Below are positions 60,667 through 64,000 of a stretch of 64,000 nt of DNA, piece by piece. A program made the translations under genes and the position numbers. Within the stretch, counting starts at the first letter, position 1; every line of letters begins with the position of its first letter. The DNA is from Bacteroidia bacterium (GTDB lineage Bacteria; Bacteroidota; Bacteroidia; Flavobacteriales; Flavobacteriaceae), in contig JAUIEK010000003.1 in assembly GCA_030428865.1 (NCBI GenBank), positions 344,809-408,808 on the forward strand, in the 5' to 3' direction. The notes under the pieces are model-generated. The model made no database searches, was not told the origin of the DNA, and saw nothing but the letters and a program-made list of their open reading frames with translations.

Positions 60667-61296
60667 ATGGAGAAAAAAACACAAGAATTGGTTAATAAAG
60701 GAATAATGCTTCCTTTAATGGAAGAATTTTACACCATTCAAGGAGAAGGATTTTATACTGGAAAGGCTGCTTATTTTATAAGGATAGGTGGCTGTGATGT
60801 AGGATGTCACTGGTGTGATGTAAAAGAAAGTTGGAATGCAGATTTACATCCTCCTACACTTGCTGATATAATTGTGAAAAATGCTAAAAAACACTCTGAT
60901 ACTGTTGTAATTACAGGAGGTGAGCCGCTGATGTGGTCTATGGATTATCTAACTTCTGAGCTTCAACATAACGGAATAAAAACGCATATTGAAACCTCTG
61001 GAGCTTATCCTTTTTCTGGAGTTTGGGATTGGTTTTGTCTTTCTCCCAAAAAAACAAAACTTCCATTACACGAAGCATATGAAAATGCGGACGAACTTAA
61101 AGTAATCATTTATAACAAAAGTGATTTTTTGTTTGCAGAAGAACAAGCTCAAAAAGTATCGAAAGATTGCAAGTTATTCTTACAGCCCGAATGGAGCAAG
61201 AGAGAAAAAGTTACTGAAATGATTGTAGATTATGTAATGAAAAACCCAAAGTGGAATATCTCTTTGCAAACTCACAAGTATTTAAATATTCCTTAA
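60667..61296 (+). CDS. queE: 7-carboxy-7-deazaguanine synthase QueE
   Basis: The 209-residue product is a short radical SAM enzyme: EEFYTIQGEGFYTGKAAYFIRIGGCDVGCHWCDVKESW has the CX3CX2C iron-sulfur motif of canonical radical SAM proteins, ITGGEPLMW is the SAM-binding GGEP, HIETSGAYP follows, and LFLQPEWSKRE is near the end. It makes the deazapurine ring precursor for queuosine in tRNA. No queC, queD or folE gene is in the window. It converges with cmk with a 4-base overlap. Confidence 0.94.
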   Translation: MEKKTQELVNKGIMLPLMEEFYTIQGEGFYTGKAAYFIRIGGCDVGCHWCDVKESWNADLHPPTLADIIVKNAKKHSDTVVITGGEPLMWSMDYLTSELQHNGIKTHIETSGAYPFSGVWDWFCLSPKKTKLPLHEAYENADELKVIIYNKSDFLFAEEQAQKVSKDCKLFLQPEWSKREKVTEMIVDYVMKNPKWNISLQTHKYLNIP

Positions 61297-61982
61297 GCTA
61301 GTTTTTCATTTACTAGCTCTAAAATCAAACTAAATTGCTCTTCTTTTGTTAAATTGGAATTATCTATTTCAATCGCATCAGGTGCTTTTCTTAAAGGGGA
61401 TATTTCTCTTGTTGTGTCAATTTTATCTCGTCCTATAATGTTTTTTAAAACTTCTTGATAGCTAACTTCATCTCCTTTTTCAATTAACTCTTGATATCGT
61501 CTTTCAGCTCTTGTTTTAGGTGATGAAGTCATAAATAACTTTAATTCTGCATCAGGAAAGACAACTGTCCCAATATCTCTACCGTCCATAACAATTCCTT
61601 TATTTTCGCCCATTTTATGTTGCTCTGAAACTAGTTTTTCCCTTACCTCTTGTAATGTTGAAATTTTACTTACTAAATTGGAAACCTCTATAGACCGGAT
61701 GTATTTTTCTACATTTTCATTATTTAAATATACTTCTGCCTGCTCTTTTTCAACGTTAAACAAAAAATTTATAGAAATAGAATCCAAACTATCAATAAGT
61801 ATATTCGCATTAAAGTGATTTTCAGAAATCATATTTTTCCTCATTGCATACAAAGTAACAGCTCTATACATAGCTCCTGAATCAACATAAATATATCCTA
61901 ACTCTTTTGCTAATTTTTTAGCTATCGTGCTTTTTCCTGTTGATGAATATCCATCAATTGCTATGGTTATCTTTTTTTTCAC
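61293..61982 (-). CDS. cmk: Cytidylate kinase
   Basis: The 229-residue product has the P-loop IDGYSSTGKSTIAKKLA near the N-terminus, then YVDSGAMYRAVTLYA. The nucleotide monophosphate site and lid include VMDGRDIGTVVFPDAELKLFMTSSPKTRAERRYQEL, DKIDTTREISPLRKAPDAIEID. It phosphorylates CMP and dCMP in the cytoplasm. It overlaps porQ by 4 bases, the same porQ-cmk order known from other Bacteroidota, and is therefore co-expressed with a type IX secretion component. Confidence 0.95.
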   Translation of the reverse strand: MKKKITIAIDGYSSTGKSTIAKKLAKELGYIYVDSGAMYRAVTLYAMRKNMISENHFNANILIDSLDSISINFLFNVEKEQAEVYLNNENVEKYIRSIEVSNLVSKISTLQEVREKLVSEQHKMGENKGIVMDGRDIGTVVFPDAELKLFMTSSPKTRAERRYQELIEKGDEVSYQEVLKNIIGRDKIDTTREISPLRKAPDAIEIDNSNLTKEEQFSLILELVNEKLA

Positions 61983-63001
61983 TTCTTATTTAAATCAAAA
62001 AGTAATGAAAATGTGCTTGCATTAGATGCCGAATGATATTTAGAAAACGCATAATTAAATTTTATACGATTCATTCGAATACCAAATCCTAACGAGAGAC
62101 CACTAAAAGTCCTAGCGTTTTGGAGTTTTAACTCTGCCGCTCTTCTAAAGTTGAATCCTGCTCTTATGTTAATAGCTCTATCAGAGAACAACTCAGCCCC
62201 AATCACAAAATGTCTTAATGTATTCTGCAAAAAAGAAATATTTTCTTCTGTTATGTTTCCTTCCAAATCAATTGTTTGATTAGATGGATTGGGAACAGAT
62301 AAATTCCATTGTTGCAAATTATCAATTGTTATGTGCCATTTTAAAGGAACATGTTCTAGTTGATATGAAGCTCCTAAAGCTATTTTAAGAGGGAGTGATT
62401 CTTTTGTTCCATCAAAGCTTGTTACCTGCGCACCAATATTTCGGACTACTAAAGCAAAACTGAAATTTTCTAGCGGATTGTAATATGAGACTCCTAGGTC
62501 AACTGCAAAACCAAAAGAAGAAAAATTACTAATTGTAGAGTTAATTAACTTAGAATTGGCACCTACAACTAAACTTGTATTCGGAATTGAATACGAATAT
62601 CCAATAGTAAGAGCTATATCGCTTGCATTAAACGTTCCTGTTTCATTACCTGTTTCATCTGCCTCAATAAATGAACCATAGTTTAGATAATTAATATTAC
62701 CATATAATATTCCCAATTTTTCATTGATTTTTTGAGCATATGATAAAGAACCTAAATTAATACCTGCTAAAAAACTTGTGTAATTAACAGCTAGTTTCCT
62801 ATTTAAGCTTTCATTTAACACTGATGGATTCCATAATGGCTGATTTATATCATCTTGCAACGTAAGAGTTTCTCCTCCTAATGCAACTTGCCTAGAAGAG
62901 GTTGATAGATTTAAAAATTGAAAAATATAATCTCCAGCAACTTGAGCGTTGATTGTTTTTATACAAAAAATAAAAAAAATACCTATTCTTAATAGTTTCA
63001 T
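61979..63001 (-). CDS. porQ: Type IX secretion system protein PorQ
   Basis: I chose the ATG at 63001 (MKLLRIGIFFIFCIKTINAQ), giving 340 residues. The signal peptide ends INAQ. The mature protein has the PorQ start GDYIFQFLNLSTSSRQVALGGETLTL and the PorV/FadL-like barrel repeats: NQPLWNPSVLNE, YTSFLAGINLGSLSYAQ, DIALTIGYSYSIPNTSLVVGANSKLI, and a C-terminal INIRAGFNFRRAAELK. PorQ is an outer-membrane protein of the type IX attachment complex. The presence of several T9SS sorting domains in this window agrees with a working system. Its cmk overlap is typical of the phylum. Confidence 0.93.
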   Translation of the reverse strand: MKLLRIGIFFIFCIKTINAQVAGDYIFQFLNLSTSSRQVALGGETLTLQDDINQPLWNPSVLNESLNRKLAVNYTSFLAGINLGSLSYAQKINEKLGILYGNINYLNYGSFIEADETGNETGTFNASDIALTIGYSYSIPNTSLVVGANSKLINSTISNFSSFGFAVDLGVSYYNPLENFSFALVVRNIGAQVTSFDGTKESLPLKIALGASYQLEHVPLKWHITIDNLQQWNLSVPNPSNQTIDLEGNITEENISFLQNTLRHFVIGAELFSDRAINIRAGFNFRRAAELKLQNARTFSGLSLGFGIRMNRIKFNYAFSKYHSASNASTFSLLFDLNKK

Positions 63002-63074
63002 AAGCCTAAACAAAGAACGGAGAAATATTAGTTATAACGAATATATTTTCTAATATTTTATGATTAGAAGTATG

Positions 63075-63857
63075 TTAGTCTAAAAATGTTACTTTGTATA
63101 AATGCAACCCAGATCCTGGCGCAATAGTAGCTAAAGGAGCAATATCTTTTGATTCAATCAAAGATTCCTTAATTTCATTTAGCGTAATATTATTTTTACC
63201 TAACTCAATTAGCACTCCCATCATTAATCGAATTTGATAACGTAAAAATCCTTTTGATTTTATTTTAAAAACATAACTAGTTTTTGGAAAAAAGCTTGCT
63301 GTTAACACAGTATTTTTTACAATTTCAGAAGATTCAATTGTTCTTAGCAAGATGGTATTTTCTGTTGGTTTTGTACAATATTTACCAAAAAAGTGAGTCC
63401 CTTCAAATAATTTTGCTCCTTTTTTCATTAAGCTAATATCTAAATCTTGATAACCTACTAAAAGTGGAGCTGCATAAGGGTGATTTTTTCCTTCATTAGA
63501 AAAATAGTAATGGTATTCTTTTATCTTCGGATGCTGAATAATATTAAATGTATTGTCATTAATTTTCCTAATCGATAAAACACAAATATCAGCAGGAGAG
63601 TTCTTATTAAACGACTCAAGAAAAGAATCAATATCTATTTTCTTATCAGTAAATAATTGAAAAGGGTAATTAGACGACGACACTTTAGCATCAGTTCTTC
63701 CAACACCTACACTCTTAAACCTTACGGCGTCTAGCACAAACTTAAGGGTTTTATCCAGTATAAAATGAACTGTTTTGAGATTTGGCTGTTTTTGCCAACC
63801 ATGCAATCGAAAACCGAGAAACTGAACACGTACTAAATAAGAATATTGATATTTCAT
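63075..63857 (-). CDS. truA: tRNA pseudouridine synthase A-like protein
   Basis: I placed the start at 63857 (MKYQYSYLVRVQFLGFRLHGWQ), giving 260 residues; an in-frame ATG at 63899 lies inside the rRNA terminator. The catalytic Asp is in VGVGRTDAKVSS, the hallmark of TruA. FGKYCTKPTENTILLRTI, FKIKSKGFLRYQIRLMMGVLIELGKN and APGSGLHLYKV at the C-terminus match the family. TruA modifies U38-U40 of many tRNAs. Some bases of the usual motif are diverged (GWQKQP, FHKGFN-like regions are less clear), so a TruA-like paralogue with other targets is possible. It follows an rRNA operon. Confidence 0.88.
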   Translation of the reverse strand: MKYQYSYLVRVQFLGFRLHGWQKQPNLKTVHFILDKTLKFVLDAVRFKSVGVGRTDAKVSSSNYPFQLFTDKKIDIDSFLESFNKNSPADICVLSIRKINDNTFNIIQHPKIKEYHYYFSNEGKNHPYAAPLLVGYQDLDISLMKKGAKLFEGTHFFGKYCTKPTENTILLRTIESSEIVKNTVLTASFFPKTSYVFKIKSKGFLRYQIRLMMGVLIELGKNNITLNEIKESLIESKDIAPLATIAPGSGLHLYKVTFLD

Positions 63858-63891
63858 TGGTATAAAGTAAGTCAACCTTCTTCCATAAAAA

Positions 63892-63920
63892 AACTCCATA
63901 CAAGATAATTGTATAGAGTT
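63892..63920 (-). terminator. Terminator of the rRNA operon
   Basis: A 12-bp stem with one G-U pair closes a 5-base loop. On the minus strand it is followed by a T-run (63885-63891). It lies about 10 bases after the end of the 5S rRNA. Confidence 0.85.
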
Positions 63921-63930
63921 TTTAAAAAGA

Positions 63931-64000
63931 AAGGCGGCTACCTACTCTCCCACATACTTGTAGTACCATCGGCGCAATTGGGCTTAACTTCTCTGTTCGG
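63931..64000 (-). rRNA. 5S ribosomal RNA, 3' part
   Basis: The minus strand reads CCGAACAGAGAAGTTAAGCC at the window edge and continues through GCGCCGATGGTACTAC to GGGAGAGTAGGTAGCCGCC, the conserved 3' half of bacterial 5S rRNA. About 40 bases of the 5' part lie outside the window. It marks the end of an rRNA operon that enters from the right. Confidence 0.93.

Noticed and set aside
63858..63899. Longer start for the TruA-like gene
   Set aside because: The upstream ATG lies within the rRNA terminator hairpin, and the family begins at MKYQYSYLVRVQ.
1..64000. Mobile element, prophage or integrated island
   Set aside because: No integrase, transposase or phage structural gene was seen, and neither tRNA gene is followed by a direct repeat of its 3' end that I could detect.

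Overview
The window is AT-rich chromosomal DNA from a member of the Bacteroidota, almost certainly a marine Flavobacteriaceae species. The evidence is the SusC/SusD pair, type IX secretion sorting domains, PorQ, the flavobacterial order recQ-fmt-HU-yqgE-class IV aminotransferase-START-like protein, DUF3822 next to rsmD, no obvious Shine-Dalgarno sequences, and many promoters of the TAnnTTTG type. The genus cannot be fixed from the sequence. I saw no integrase, transposase, phage gene or CRISPR array.

Positions 1-10,830 are the accessory surface region. A lipoprotein and a type IV pilin-like protein diverge from a symmetric promoter. After a TlpA-like thioredoxin come four tandem paralogues built from eight copies of the Fibrobacter-succinogenes-major (FISUMP) domain, a 62-residue exported peptide and a T9SS-sorted protein, all on the minus strand. 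This cassette is the least explained part of the window.

Positions 11,163-28,126 are a complete alpha-glucan (starch/maltodextrin) utilization locus. On the minus strand lie a LacI-type regulator, a sugar transporter of the MFS, beta-phosphoglucomutase, a GH65 disaccharide phosphorylase, a GH31 alpha-glucosidase and two lipoprotein GH13 enzymes. SusC, SusD and a SusE/F-like glycan-binding lipoprotein run divergently. The inferred scheme is surface binding and TonB-dependent uptake, periplasmic trimming by GH13 and GH31, import of maltose by the MFS carrier, phosphorolysis by GH65 and conversion of beta-glucose 1-phosphate to glucose 6-phosphate. A perfect 14-bp palindrome between lacI and susC is the probable operator.

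Positions 28,128-33,213 encode a giant T9SS adhesin with a choice-of-anchor L domain and calcium-binding repeats. From 33,226 to 64,000 the window is mostly housekeeping: cysteine desulfurase, a LMW phosphatase/arsenate reductase-like protein, two PPK2 kinases, an LpxR-like deacylase, a RecD-like helicase, RsmD, MoxR with three parvulin-type proteins, RecQ, Fmt, HU, tRNA-Met and tRNA-Gly, rhomboid protease, LpxL-like acyltransferase, GlmM, ribosomal protein S1, QueE, Cmk, PorQ, TruA and the 3' end of a 5S rRNA that marks an rRNA operon running in from the right edge. Several genes have a promoter element so close to the start codon that their mRNAs are probably leaderless.
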